From: Methylobacter sp.
Lineage (GTDB): Bacteria > Pseudomonadota > Gammaproteobacteria > Methylococcales > Methylomonadaceae
Reading direction: 5' to 3'
DNA length: 64,000 nt
NCBI GenBank assembly: GCA_028716975.1
Contig: JAQUOU010000021.1
Span: forward strand, 1-64,000
In this document: positions 16,087 to 27,600 of the stretch, piece by piece
Numbering within the stretch: the first letter of the stretch is position 1
Layout of the letters: every line of letters starts with the position of its first letter
Translations under genes and position numbers: made by a program
Notes under the pieces: model-generated
Database searches by the model: none
What the model was told of the DNA's origin: nothing
What the model saw: only the letters and a program-made list of their open reading frames with translations

Positions 16087-16856
16087 ATGTTAAAAAAACT
16101 TACTATTTCAGCAGCCGTTGTCGGACTTTGCGCTTTAAATATCGCACATGCTGATGAGACATGCTTGTAAAGGTTTACCTTCATTTGAAGAACTTAAAAC
16201 TGCGCTAACGGCCGCCCAAAGTCAGGATAACGGCGGATTTAATTTTGATATGTGGGGAACCATTGTGGATCGTGACGGCGTCGTGTGCGCCATTGCAAAA
16301 ACAGGCTCTGACCGCGGTGATCAATGGCCCGGGAGCCGGGTAATTTCAGCACAAAAGGCGAACACGGCAAACGCCTTCAGTCTGCCGGGTTTTGCCCTGT
16401 CAACAGCGAATCTTTATTCAGCGACTCAACCCGGAGGCAGCTTGTTTGGATTGCAGGAAAGCAACCCGGTTGATACCAAGGCTGCTTATAAAGGGCCCTC
16501 AAGCAATTACGGCAAAGACTCCGATCCTTTGGTTGGCGAAAAAATCGGCGGCGTTAATGTTTTTGGCGGCGGGCTGGCTTTATATAATGAGCAGGGAATT
16601 TTAATAGGCGCAATAGGAGTTAGCGGTGACAGTTCATGCGCTGACCATAATATTGCCTGGAGAACCCGGGACGCTTTAGCTTGACCATGTATCCGCAGGC
16701 GTAGGCGATATCACTCTACCTCCAACTGCTTTCAAGGATAATATTATTTTTGATATTGCCGGTGGCGTCAGTGCAAGTGGCTGGGGTCATCCGGCATGTG
16801 GCGGGAATAGTGCAACAGCAAATGCTCAAGTTTTACTTGACGCACCCCTAAACTAA
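16087..16856 (+). pseudogene. Frameshifted GlcG/HbpS-like (DUF336) exported protein
   Basis: Three reading-frame pieces join into one protein. 16087 onward encodes a signal peptide (MLKKLTISAAVVGLCALNIA, then HADE), with a strong ribosome site. The second frame carries the body from about 16163 (CKGLPSFEELKTAL) to 16684. The third frame, from about 16684, supplies the end (DHVSAGVGDITLPP...NAQVLLDAPLN) and stops at 16856. Total length is 770 bases, that is 3n+2, which fits two single-base insertions. The body (FNFDMWGTIVDRDGVVCAIA, GGGLALYNEQGILIGAIGVSG) fits the GlcG/HbpS heme-binding-like family. Either the gene is decaying or the assembly has two errors. Confidence 0.7.
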
Positions 16857-16877
16857 AAATTAACAGTACCAGCAACG

Positions 16878-16900
16878 GGGTTGCCAAACTATGGCAACCC
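16878..16900. terminator. Hairpin after the broken GlcG-like gene
   Basis: GGGTTGCCA (16878-16886) and TGGCAACCC (16892-16900) form a perfect 9-base stem with a 5-base loop, 21 bases past the stop. No strong T-run follows, so terminator function is only likely. Confidence 0.45.
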
Positions 16901-17047
16901 TATCTCGCTTATCGACTCGCAGCATCAGTAAATATATCAGATAATAAACAGCTCTGGACGCTTCATGTCTATCATGAAAGCAAGAAGACCGGCTGCACGG
17001 ATACAGGACAACCGCCGTTCCGGAGGAACAAATATATTAAAACAATT

Positions 17048-18826
17048 TTATGAGCGTTTTTTCGTTAAAAACCAGGTATTTGCTGCTTTCACCAAAGTTT
17101 CCACCAAGTTACGGGTGCGTTCATAAATCCAGCGCCGTTTAATTATCGCCATATAACTCAATAGCCCCAGAATAATACCCCCTGATAACTTTCCCATGAC
17201 TGAACTTTCAACCGCAGTTGTGGCGGGAATAGCAGGGTTTCTCACAAATTCATTCCGCACAGCTACTTTAGAAGGCTGATAATTCGCTTTCAAGTCGGGC
17301 AGGCCCAAGCTTTGCCAGGCATCATAATCTTGCCAGATGGGATATTTTCCTTGCCATAATGCCTGGGCGAAATAAGGCGCCAGGCTCATGCCATGCGCTG
17401 TAGGAATACCTTTTTCATCAATAAAGCCCTTGTAGACGACCAGGCTGATATCACCGCCTTCGCCATGTCCATTGGTGGTAAAGGATTTTTCAACATGGTC
17501 ATGGAACATCCAAATGCCTTGGCCAAAACTGTTTAAGCCATCATCCACGCCGCTCAATTCGAGGTCCAGGCGTTGCGCAGGAACCAAGCCGTGCACATCA
17601 CGCTGGATATATGAACTTGGGCCGTTATCGACGCCGTCATAATGGGTAACGGTCGGTTTATGCCCATGAATATGCAGGGCGAATGCTTCGGTATGACCAT
17701 TCAAAACGCGCAGTTTAACTTTTTGATTTTCTTCCATATAAATCAGCGATTCCCTTAGGGTATAAGGGAAAGAGCGGCCATTGAGCATGAAATAATCATC
17801 GGTGGCGTCAGTTGTGTCGTATTCCATATTCATGTGCTTGGCGATCAAACGCGGATCATTGGCCGATCTTGCCACAAGCTCATGCAATTCTTTATCCGCC
17901 GATTGATAATGCAAATCGTATTCCCTGGCGTATTTTTCAAGAACCGCTACGGATGGGTGTCGTACTTGACCTGCGCCTACATTAAGAGTTTGCGGCCAGT
18001 TGTTGGGACGATTCTCCTCAATGACGAAAATACCCTGCAGGCCCATTGGGATATGGGTATGCGGTTGCGTGTGACAATGGTAATACATGGTGCCGGGCTG
18101 GCGCGGCTTGATGACATAAGTTTTGCTTTGGCCCGGCATGGTATCTATATTGCTGGTTTGCGCCGTGCCATCATTGCCGCTACCGCTCATATCCATAAAA
18201 GGGTGGTCTATGCCATGCAAGTGCAATGAATGCGGCAAATAATGGGTGTTTTCCAGGACTATCCAAACCACATCATCCTGTTCGACGCGAATCACCGGTG
18301 ACGGCACACGCAGTAGGGAATTGGCTACCGGTTCATAAAGACTGAGAGTAGACATATCCCGCGTTTTGGGTGCAAAAACCCAAAACGTAGGCTGAATGCC
18401 CGGGGCGATATCAAATGTGGTTACGGGTTCTTTAACTTCGGGCGAGTGGCCATTGAGTTCGGCAACTTCAAGCTTGATGATAATTTTATCGGGATCGCCG
18501 TCGCCGTCAACATCGTCAGACATTGTAATGGCGTCCGCAGCAAGCTGGGTTTGCATCAATGTTTCCATAGAAATATTATTGGTGCCCTTAACAAAGGCTG
18601 CAACATCAGCAGGATTATCCGGATTACAGAGTTTTGATTCCTGAATTGTTACGCCATCGATGACTTGCTCTTTGCGCCATTCCGGATCAGTAAATTCAGA
18701 ACATACCTCTTCCACGGGACCCATCCCAACCTTGGCCGAAGGAGGCAAATCATTAGCCGCCTGAATCCCTGGATGCATAAGGACCAATAAGGCACTCCCA
18801 ATAAGGGTTAGAAGTTTTTTGTGCAT
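17048..18826 (-). CDS. Multicopper oxidase, type-1 copper site in the first domain, C-terminal membrane segment
   Basis: 592 residues with a signal peptide (about 1-23). Copper motifs are LHLHG (H202, H204), YYHCHTQPHTHIPMG (H250, C251, H252, H256, H258, M261), ALHIHGH (H385, H387, H389) and MFHDH (H442, H444). The only Cys-His-Met type-1 set (C251/H256/M261) lies in the N-terminal cupredoxin domain; the C-terminal HDH motif lacks cysteine. A DDVDGDGDPD loop (104-113) resembles an EF-hand calcium loop. Residues 545-563 form a hydrophobic helix followed by KRRW, so the enzyme is probably tethered to the membrane facing the periplasm. The substrate is unknown. GAGG precedes ATG 18826. Confidence 0.85.
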   Translation of the reverse strand: MHKKLLTLIGSALLVLMHPGIQAANDLPPSAKVGMGPVEEVCSEFTDPEWRKEQVIDGVTIQESKLCNPDNPADVAAFVKGTNNISMETLMQTQLAADAITMSDDVDGDGDPDKIIIKLEVAELNGHSPEVKEPVTTFDIAPGIQPTFWVFAPKTRDMSTLSLYEPVANSLLRVPSPVIRVEQDDVVWIVLENTHYLPHSLHLHGIDHPFMDMSGSGNDGTAQTSNIDTMPGQSKTYVIKPRQPGTMYYHCHTQPHTHIPMGLQGIFVIEENRPNNWPQTLNVGAGQVRHPSVAVLEKYAREYDLHYQSADKELHELVARSANDPRLIAKHMNMEYDTTDATDDYFMLNGRSFPYTLRESLIYMEENQKVKLRVLNGHTEAFALHIHGHKPTVTHYDGVDNGPSSYIQRDVHGLVPAQRLDLELSGVDDGLNSFGQGIWMFHDHVEKSFTTNGHGEGGDISLVVYKGFIDEKGIPTAHGMSLAPYFAQALWQGKYPIWQDYDAWQSLGLPDLKANYQPSKVAVRNEFVRNPAIPATTAVESSVMGKLSGGIILGLLSYMAIIKRRWIYERTRNLVETLVKAANTWFLTKKRS

Positions 18827-19282
18827 GCTACGACCTCGGTGAATACACTATATTAAAGTTATGATGCGCTATTTAGTAAACGCGCTAGAGTTATTATTCT
18901 CGGTATTTTAACTGAATACTGCGGGGAAGTCTTTCGTGGCAGCGGAGGAAAATAAAGAAATAATTGAGATGATTCTTGCATTTGTTTTCAAAAGACAAAA
19001 TCTTACTAAAAAAGTTCATATCACTTAGAGTCTCTGAACAGGACAAGTAAAAATTTTGAAGTTCATCAAATATTTTGTGTTTGAAATTTAAATATTTAAC
19101 CAATAAACAGCCAAACTTTGGGTTTTGTTCTAGGCTTTAAGGGGAATATTAGCTAGATGGAGGTGCAATAACTTCGTTGCCACTCAGTTTTTTAACCGAT
19201 TGTATTAAATCATGTTTAATGAATAAATTAAGAATATTAATTATTAATAAAGTTTTTAATATTCAGCCACTTACTATACATT
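18827..19282. other. AT-rich intergenic region, divergent starts
   Basis: About 455 bases between the multicopper oxidase and the GGDEF/EAL gene. It is strongly AT-rich, especially at 19195-19262, which fits promoter DNA for both genes. I see no clear -35/-10 pair, RNA gene or repeat. A 69-codon minus-strand ORF is rejected. Confidence 0.4.
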
Positions 19283-22200
19283 ATGGCTAAAAAACTTACT
19301 CCTTTAGTCATAGCGCTGCTGTATGCGGGTTTCTCCGGGTTTTGGATCGTTGCTTCCGGTTATCTGTTAGCCGTTACTGTAGATGATCCGTTATTACAGA
19401 GCCGCATAGAGCTGGTCAAAGGTCTGGTTTTCGTTGCCGTCACCAGTATTCTGCTTTACTTAATGCTTAAAGGATGGCGCGAATCTTTAAGCGAAGTAAC
19501 TATTTTACGGGAGAATGAGACTAGCCCTTTTAGTAATGTCCGCATAATATTAGTGTTCATTGTCCTGATCCTGATTGGCTCTCTAATAGGGTTGGCTATC
19601 GATAAATTGCATAGACCTCAGATAGAACGCGAAGCCTATGCTAATTTGGAAGCCATTGCCCGGCTTAAAGCTGAGCAAATCGAAAACTGGCTGGCCGCAC
19701 GTTACGGAGACAGTATCACTTTGGCGGCCAGCAATGGTTTCGCTGCTCAAGTTGATGATTTAGCGCATCAGCGCGATAAAAGCCATCAATTCAAGGATAT
19801 TCTGGACAGGCTCAACAGTTTGCGCACGGCCTATGGCTATGACAGCGTTTTATTATTAAATACTGACAGTCGATTATTAATTTCAGTGGGTAAGCAAAAA
19901 GAGGTTTCCAACGCTCTTCAAAACTTACTGTTAAGTTCATTTTCCAGCAAAAAAATTCAACGCAGCGATCTGTATCGCGATAAGTCAGGCCATATCTTCC
20001 TGGATTGGGTGGTGCCGATTATTATTTCCACCTCCCAAGAGCAGCGGGTTGTGGCTGCTGTTGTGCTGCGCGTTGTGCCGGAGCAGTTTATTTTTCCATT
20101 GATACAAACCTGGCCGTCAGCAAGCCAGAGCGCCGAAACAATGTTAGTGCGGCGCGAGAACAATTTAGTTGTTTATCTCAACGAACTGCGTCACCGCAGC
20201 GGCACTGCTCTGACCTTAAAGCTGCCCCTATCCGATCCGGCTCTGCCGGCCGCTGCTGCTCTACAGGAGGAAAAAGCCGGCATTCTGTCAGGTAGGGACT
20301 ACCGCGGCATATCTGTGCTGTCTGCGTATCGTCCGGTAGCAGGTACGCAATGGCGTATTATCGCTAAAATAGATCGGAACGAGGTTATGGCGCCTTTGCG
20401 TTTATTGGTGTCCTGGGTCAACCTGATTGCCTTTTTCGCCATTGCTGTAATAAGCGTCATGCTGCTGCTTATGCACCAGCAGCGCCGTTCTCAAAGTCTG
20501 GCAATACTTGTGGAGAAGACCAAAGCAAACCATTTGCTTCGGTATTTTTATGATTTGCCTTTTATCGGTATGGCGATTATTTCTCCTTCAAGTAATCGCT
20601 GGGTACAGTTTAATGATCGTCTGTGCGCGATTCTCGGTTATGCTCGTGAAGAGCTGGTTGAAATGAACTGGATGCAGGTAACTCATCCGGAGGACCTGGA
20701 AACGGATCTTGCAGAACTCCAGACCGTGCTCAGCGGTGAATCGGAAGGCTACATTTTTGATAAACGTTACATCCGAAAAGATGGTGGGCTTGTGTTTACC
20801 ACTTCGGATATCAAATGCATTAGAAAAGCCGACGGAACTGTGGATTATATTGCCGCTACTATAGAAGACATTACTGAACGCAAGGCAAGCGATGCAAAAA
20901 TCCAGCGGTTGACTCAGCTTTATGCTGCATTGAGTCAGTGTAATCAGGCCATTGTTCGTTATACCAGCGAAGAAGAGTTATTTCCTCATATTTGCAGGGA
21001 TGCGGTCCAATTCGGCGGCATGAAGATGGCAAGCATTAGCCGGATTGATCCTGAAACATATATGGTAGAACTCGTGGCCCGCTTCGGGGCCGGCTCCGAA
21101 TATTTACAAGAAAAAAAGGTCTCTGTTGATATTGACAGCCCTTTCGGAGGCGGACCGACCGGCACGGCTATTCGCGAAAACCAGCCCTACTGGTGCCAGG
21201 ATTTCCTGAATGACCCGGCTGCCGCGCCGTGGCAAGAAACCGCTCAACGTTTAGGCTGGCGAGCTTGGGCCTCACTTCCTATCTACAAAAACGGCGCAGC
21301 CATCGGCGTATTTTCAGTCTATTCAAGTGAAATCAACGCTTTCGGCGAAGCTGAGCAAGATTTGCTGATAGAAATGGCGAGGGATATAAGTTTTGGGCTG
21401 GATAATTTTGATCGCGAGGCCAAGCGTAAAAAGACTGAGGAGTCGCTGCAGAAAAGCGAGCAGCGGTTGCGGACGATTATCGAGACGGAGCCTGAATGCG
21501 TAAAGATCCTTGATTGTGATGGTAAACTTCTGGAAATGAACGCGGCAGGCCTGGCAATACTTCAGGCAAATTCATTAGAGGAAATACAGCACCATAAACT
21601 GGTTAACTTTATTCTTCCTGAATACCGCGATTCATTTATTGCCCTGCATAATCAGGTGATGGGCGGGAAAAACGGCATTTTAGAGTACGAAATCATCGGG
21701 CTTCGCGGACAGCGCCGATGGCTGGAAGTTCATGCGACAGCACTGCGTGATTCACCCGGCGAAGCACCCAAGCTGCTGGAAATCGCCCGCGATGTCACTG
21801 CGCGTAAACAAGCCGAGCTGGCGCTGAAAGAGTCGGAGTTACGCTTGTCCCTGATCATCAAAGGGTCTAATGACGCATCGTGGGATTGGGATATTATCAG
21901 GGACCAAATGTACTATTCGCCGCAATGGTCCCATATGCTTGGCTATACGGTTGATGAGCCGGCCGGCAATTCCGGCTTGTGGCGGCAGCTCCTGCATGCA
22001 GACGATATAGTTGCTACCGAGCGTATATTGAATGACGCCTTAATGAGCGAGCAGGAAAGTTACGCGGTGGAATTTCGTCTTCAACATAAAGACGGGCACT
22101 ATGTTCCGGTACTTTCCAGAGGATTTATCACGCGCGATGAATCCGGCAAACCGGTACGCGTATCCGGCGCCAATATGGATTTGACAGAGCAAAACCGCGC

Positions 22201-24400
22201 TCAGCAAATGGAAGAGGTTCGCAGTTTCCTGCTTGAGTGCGTGGCCAGGAATATATCGCTTGAAGAAATTCTGGAAGATGTCGTTCTCAAGCTGGAAAGG
22301 CTCAAGCCCGGCACCCTATGTTCCATTCTGTTGCTCGATAAGGACGGACGGCATCTGCGCAATACTGCCGCGCCCAGTTTGCCGGATTTTTATAACCAGG
22401 CTGTTGATGGCCTGCAAATTGGCGATGGAGTGGGGTCTTGCGGGACTGCTGCCTTTACCGGCAAGCGCGTTATTGTCGAGAATATTGCCAGCCATCCCTA
22501 TTGGACGGCTTATAAAACGATGATGGCAAAAGCCGGTCTGGCATCATGCTGGTCACAACCTATTATTTCCAGTAATAATAAGGTAATTGGTACTTTTGCT
22601 ATCTACCACCGGCTACCCGCTTTACCTGATAATAATGACATCGCGCTGGTTGAGATGACCGCTCACCTTCTTTCAATCGCCATCGAGCGCAAACGTGCTG
22701 AAGCTCAACTCAAGCTCACCGCCAAAGTATTTGAGCAAAGCAACGAAGGCTTCATGATTACTGATGCCAATCGTAATATCATTATGGTCAATCACGGGTT
22801 CACTGTCATTAGCGGCTACAGCGAAGCCGAAGTTTTGGGCCGGAATTTAAGCATTCTGTTTTCGGGACATCATGACGAGGATTTTTTTCGCGCCATGTGG
22901 GAGTCTATCGACACAGACGGCCATTGGCATGGCGAAATCTGGAACCGCCGCAAAAATGGCGAAGTGCATCCGGATCTTCTGAGTATCAGTTCCGTAAGCG
23001 ATGATTCCGGGAAAACTACCGAATACGTCGGCATCTTTGCTGATATTACCCAGATTAAAGCCTCTGAAGCCCAGCTTGAATTTCTTGCCCATCATGACCC
23101 GCTCACTTCCTTGCCTAACCGCCTGCGGCTGTTTTTCAGACTTGAACATGGCCTGGAGATGGCGAAGCGCGAAGGGAGGCAATTGGCTTTGCTGATGCTG
23201 GATCTTGATCGCTTCAAGGATATTAACGACAGTTTCGGCCATTTGGCGGGGGATCAGCTACTGCAACTGGTAGCTAAGCGCCTGACTGCCCGCTTACGCG
23301 ATGTTGATACCGTTGCCCGCTTAGGCGGGGATGAATTTACCGTGCTCCTGGAAGATATTGCTCATGTGGAAGACGCAGCGCGCGTGGCGGAAGAGATTAT
23401 CGCCGACTTGAGCGAGCCGTGGCACCTTCCCCAAAGCGGGGAGGTGCGAATTGGCCTGAGCATCGGCATCAGTCTTTATCCGCAGCACGGTGACACACCT
23501 GAAATATTGTTGCAGCAGGCTGATGCGGCGCTTTATCTGGCGAAAGAAGGAGGGCGCAACCGTTTCGCCTATTTTTCCGATGAGCTTACCCGCGGCGCGC
23601 GTGAGCGCATTGAGCTGGAAGGACGATTACGCCGTGCGATTGCGCAAAATGAATTGCGAGTCTATTACCAGCCTCAGGTAAATATTGCGTCAGGTCTTAT
23701 CGTTGGCGCTGAAGCTCTGGTGCGTTGGCAGGATCCTGTAGAAGGACTCATTCCGCCCAACCGCTTTATTCCTGTAGCAGAACAAACCGGCTTGATTATG
23801 GCCATAGGCGAATGGGTCTTGCGCGAGACCTGCCGTCAAGGCCGGGAATGGATGGATGCGGGGTTGCCGTCGCTGACCCTGGCGGTCAATGTTTCGCCGC
23901 ATCAATTACGTCAAGGAGACATTAGCGCCTTGGTCGCTACCGTATTGCGCGAAACAGCATTTCCGGCGGAGCGGTTGGAGTTGGAATTAACTGAAAGCGG
24001 ATTGATGGAGCGGGAGACGGAAGCGGTTGAACTGCTTAACAGTCTCCGTGCCCAAGGCATCCGCCTGGCCATTGACGATTTCGGCACCGGCTATTCTTCA
24101 TTGGCTTATCTCAAGCTTTTTCCTCTGGACGTGCTGAAAATCGATAAAAGTTTTATCAACGATATTCCACATTCTCAAGACGACATCGAAATTGCCGCCA
24201 CGATCATAGCTATGGGTCATATTCTGGGCTTCAGGGTGCTTGCCGAAGGGGTGGAAACAGTGGAACAGTTAGATTTCTTGCAGGCGCAGGGCTGTGATTT
24301 ATACCAGGGCTATCTTAAAAGCCGTGCGCTACCCGCGGATGACTTTGCCGCACTTATAAAGGCTGATTTACTCTCTAACTGCCGGAGTTATCAAAACTGA
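19283..24400 (+). CDS. Membrane-bound multi-PAS/GAF diguanylate cyclase/phosphodiesterase
   Basis: A 1705-residue cyclic-di-GMP sensor enzyme. The N-terminus has hydrophobic helices near 7-30, 42-62 and 85-107, then an extracytoplasmic region to about 372, and another helix near 375-397. The cytoplasmic order is PAS (418-535), GAF (546-715), PAS (722-845), PAS (850-975), GAF (976-1140), PAS (1144-1265), GGDEF (1265-1430) and EAL (1440-1695). The cyclase motif RLGGDEF is intact, as are EAL residues (EALVRW, DDFGTGYSSLAYLK, KIDKSFI, AEGVET). Both opposing activities may therefore work; which dominates cannot be told. It stands as a single gene. Confidence 0.92.
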   Translation: MAKKLTPLVIALLYAGFSGFWIVASGYLLAVTVDDPLLQSRIELVKGLVFVAVTSILLYLMLKGWRESLSEVTILRENETSPFSNVRIILVFIVLILIGSLIGLAIDKLHRPQIEREAYANLEAIARLKAEQIENWLAARYGDSITLAASNGFAAQVDDLAHQRDKSHQFKDILDRLNSLRTAYGYDSVLLLNTDSRLLISVGKQKEVSNALQNLLLSSFSSKKIQRSDLYRDKSGHIFLDWVVPIIISTSQEQRVVAAVVLRVVPEQFIFPLIQTWPSASQSAETMLVRRENNLVVYLNELRHRSGTALTLKLPLSDPALPAAAALQEEKAGILSGRDYRGISVLSAYRPVAGTQWRIIAKIDRNEVMAPLRLLVSWVNLIAFFAIAVISVMLLLMHQQRRSQSLAILVEKTKANHLLRYFYDLPFIGMAIISPSSNRWVQFNDRLCAILGYAREELVEMNWMQVTHPEDLETDLAELQTVLSGESEGYIFDKRYIRKDGGLVFTTSDIKCIRKADGTVDYIAATIEDITERKASDAKIQRLTQLYAALSQCNQAIVRYTSEEELFPHICRDAVQFGGMKMASISRIDPETYMVELVARFGAGSEYLQEKKVSVDIDSPFGGGPTGTAIRENQPYWCQDFLNDPAAAPWQETAQRLGWRAWASLPIYKNGAAIGVFSVYSSEINAFGEAEQDLLIEMARDISFGLDNFDREAKRKKTEESLQKSEQRLRTIIETEPECVKILDCDGKLLEMNAAGLAILQANSLEEIQHHKLVNFILPEYRDSFIALHNQVMGGKNGILEYEIIGLRGQRRWLEVHATALRDSPGEAPKLLEIARDVTARKQAELALKESELRLSLIIKGSNDASWDWDIIRDQMYYSPQWSHMLGYTVDEPAGNSGLWRQLLHADDIVATERILNDALMSEQESYAVEFRLQHKDGHYVPVLSRGFITRDESGKPVRVSGANMDLTEQNRAQQMEEVRSFLLECVARNISLEEILEDVVLKLERLKPGTLCSILLLDKDGRHLRNTAAPSLPDFYNQAVDGLQIGDGVGSCGTAAFTGKRVIVENIASHPYWTAYKTMMAKAGLASCWSQPIISSNNKVIGTFAIYHRLPALPDNNDIALVEMTAHLLSIAIERKRAEAQLKLTAKVFEQSNEGFMITDANRNIIMVNHGFTVISGYSEAEVLGRNLSILFSGHHDEDFFRAMWESIDTDGHWHGEIWNRRKNGEVHPDLLSISSVSDDSGKTTEYVGIFADITQIKASEAQLEFLAHHDPLTSLPNRLRLFFRLEHGLEMAKREGRQLALLMLDLDRFKDINDSFGHLAGDQLLQLVAKRLTARLRDVDTVARLGGDEFTVLLEDIAHVEDAARVAEEIIADLSEPWHLPQSGEVRIGLSIGISLYPQHGDTPEILLQQADAALYLAKEGGRNRFAYFSDELTRGARERIELEGRLRRAIAQNELRVYYQPQVNIASGLIVGAEALVRWQDPVEGLIPPNRFIPVAEQTGLIMAIGEWVLRETCRQGREWMDAGLPSLTLAVNVSPHQLRQGDISALVATVLRETAFPAERLELELTESGLMERETEAVELLNSLRAQGIRLAIDDFGTGYSSLAYLKLFPLDVLKIDKSFINDIPHSQDDIEIAATIIAMGHILGFRVLAEGVETVEQLDFLQAQGCDLYQGYLKSRALPADDFAALIKADLLSNCRSYQN

Positions 24401-24601
24401 CTGTTTTCCACTAAAGATTTGCACGACTTTTGTAGCGGGTTCCGGCACCATACGCCTAATTTTATTTTTGTTTTTTCTTTTTGCTCAGTAATTGAAGTAT
24501 TAGTTAATACAAAGGGTTAGTGAAAAAAAGTCGAAACCAGGCTAAATATCGTTAATAATGCTCGATTATTTAATGTATAGCGTCGAATGTAAACGCCGGA
24601 T

Positions 24602-27600
24602 ATGAAGCTGGAAAAAATCAAACTTGCGGGTTTTAAATCCTTTGTTGATCAGACGGTGATTCCTATTACCGGAAATTTGACAGCTATTGTTGGGCCTAAT
24701 GGCTGCGGTAAATCCAATATTATTGATGCGGTACGCTGGGTAATGGGCGAAAGTTCCGCCAAGCATTTGCGCGGCGGCAGCATGGCTGACGTTATATTTA
24801 ACGGTTCATCTACTCGTAAACCGGTGAGCACGGCTTCGGTAGAGCTGGTTTTTGACAACAGCGCAGGCAAGGCGGGCGGCGAATATTCCCAATACAATAG
24901 CATCGCTATTAAACGCCAGGTCAGTCGTGATGGACAGTCCCTATTCTTGCTGAATGGCACGCGTTGCCGGCGTAAAGATATTACTGATATTTTTCTCGGC
25001 ACAGGTTTAGGTTCAAGAAGTTATGCCATTATCGAGCAGGGCACCATATCCAGAATGGTTGAAGCGAAACCGGAAGAATTAAGAATTCATATCGAAGAAG
25101 CGGCAGGCATTTCCAAATATAAGGAACGGCGCAGCGAGACGGAAACCCGTATGAAGCACACGCGGGAAAACCTGGAACGGCTGGCTGATTTGCAGGAGGA
25201 AGTTGAAAAACAACTTAAACATTTGCAAAAGCAAGCGGAGAAAGCGGAAAAATATACTGAACTGAAAAAGCAGGAGCGTCAGTTCAAGTTGGAGTTATTG
25301 GCAATGCGCTGGAACAGCCACCATCAGGCGGCGCAACAGCTGGAAAAAAAATTGCAGGAAACGGCTGCCGAACATAATCGCTTGTTTGTTCAATTACGGG
25401 ACATCGATAATACGTTGGAGATAAAACGCGCTGGACATAAAACGCAACAGCGGCAATTAAATAGCCTCCAGGGCGATTATTACAATATCGTTGCAGAAGT
25501 CAGCAGCCTTGAGCAGACCATTAAACATAATGAAAGCAATCATAAAGAAACCACGCTTGAAATTTCCCGCTCACGTCAGCAAGCCGATCAGTCATTAAAT
25601 GAACTGCAAGCCGATTTGCAGCAACTGGAAGAAATAAAAGCGGCATTATTTGAAGCAGAAGATGCGTTGATTAATGCTGAGGAAAGACAAATGGAGATTT
25701 TACAGAATCAGCAGCAAGCCCTGCAGCAAAGAACTGCCTGGCAGGCGCAATGGGAAGCCTACCGGACGGAGAGTTCAAAATATAAGGAGCAGGCTCAAGT
25801 GCAACGGGTAAAAACGGCGCAGTTGGAAAACCAGAACCGGCAGTTGCAAATTCGCCTGGATAAGTTACATAGCGAGCGTAGTGAGCTATCATCCGGCCGA
25901 TTACAAAGCGAAATTGAGACACTGGATGCCGGTATTGAAATCATTGAATCACAGCGAACCGAGCTACATCGGCAACTCGAACAGCTGCATCAGCAGATTC
26001 GCGAACAGCGGCAGCAGGTCAAGCAGCTTCATGATGAACTGCATGACCGGCGTTCCGAAATTCACAGTGTAAAAGGTAAAATTACCTCGCTGGAATTATT
26101 GCAGCAACACGCCATGGGTAAAGATAATAAGAATCTCGGAATATGGCTGGAGTCCGTGGGGTTGAAAAATAATTCGCGGCTGGCGGAATTCCTGGATGTG
26201 GAAGCCGACTGGGAGAACGCGGTCGAAACCGTTCTGGGCGGCTATTTGGAAGCTATTTGCATGGAATGCGCCGATCAAATAATTCCGGATTTGCAGCGCT
26301 TGACGGATGTATCAGTGACGCTATTTGAAACCAGGCCGGGAGCCATTTCCGAATCAGACATCCGGCTTACGCCATTACTGGATAAAATATCAGTACGCTG
26401 GGATTTAAGTAATTTACTGACGGGTATTTATTGCGCCGAAGATAGTAAAACGGCAAGGGAGTTATCAGTCCGGCTAAAATCGCATGAATCCATTATTAGT
26501 CCGGACGGGACCTGGTTTGGGCCTGGCTGGGTAAAAGTCATACGCGCCAAAGATAGTAAAACCGGTGTTTTACAGCGTGAAAAGGATTTACGATGGTTAA
26601 AGCAGCGGCAGGAAGATTTGCAGCTTGAAATTGCAGCTTTTGAAGACCGGCTGGAGACTACGGAAACAGCCTTGAAAGATGCGGAAGTCAATCGTGAAGC
26701 CATACAGCGCCAGGATAATATTCTAAGCTTCGAGTTATCGGCAAAAAGTTCCGAATTTAGCGCGCATTCCGCCCGGCTGGAACAACAGCAACGCCGCCTG
26801 GATCAGGTTGGTAATGAAATAGAAGACATATTCCATGAAACCGGTGAGAATGCCGAAATTTTGGCGGAATGCCGATTGTTGCAGGAAGAAGCTGAACAGG
26901 TAATAAACCAGCAGGAGCAAAAAAGGCAAACCCTGGAAGCGCTAGACCAAGAGTTGCAATCGCAGCACCAACGTAACGAACAGGCCGTTAATGAAGCAAG
27001 ACAGCAGGTTTATGACATTAAAACCAGGATTGAGTCGCTGCGTTCTTCTGAAACATTAACGGCCAAACAGATTGATCGATTACAGATTCAACATCAGCAA
27101 TTCACTGAACGCATTGCTGAACTGGAGATAAAACTACAACAAACCTCGACGCCTTTGCAGGAAGAAAAAACTAAATTGGAAGAGTTAGTTACCGATAAAA
27201 ATCAGCTGGAGCTCAAGTTAAAACAACAACGCCTGGTTCAGGAAGAAATCGAATCCGCGATAACGCACTTGTCTGAAGAGCATGCCCGGGTGCAGCGAGC
27301 TCTGGAAATGCAGAAGGAAGCGCTGGACAGCAAGCGTTTTGAACTTCAGGAGAGCAAAGTTCGTCAACAAACAGTCAACGAACAGCTGAAGGAACTCGAT
27401 GCGGATGCCGAACAGGTATTGAAAACCCTGCCTGAACAGGCTGACGAGCAAAGCTGGAAAAGAAAAGTCGATGATTTAACCGGCCAAATTGAGCGCTTGG
27501 GCACTATTAACCTGACGGCCATTGAAGAATATAAGTCGCACTTCGAACGAATGAATTTTCTTAATGCCCAGCATGCTGATTTGATGGAAGCATTGCAAAC

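Noticed and set aside
18894-19103. 69-codon minus-strand ORF upstream of the GGDEF/EAL gene
   Set aside because: AT-rich, no ribosome site, no recognisable protein pattern.
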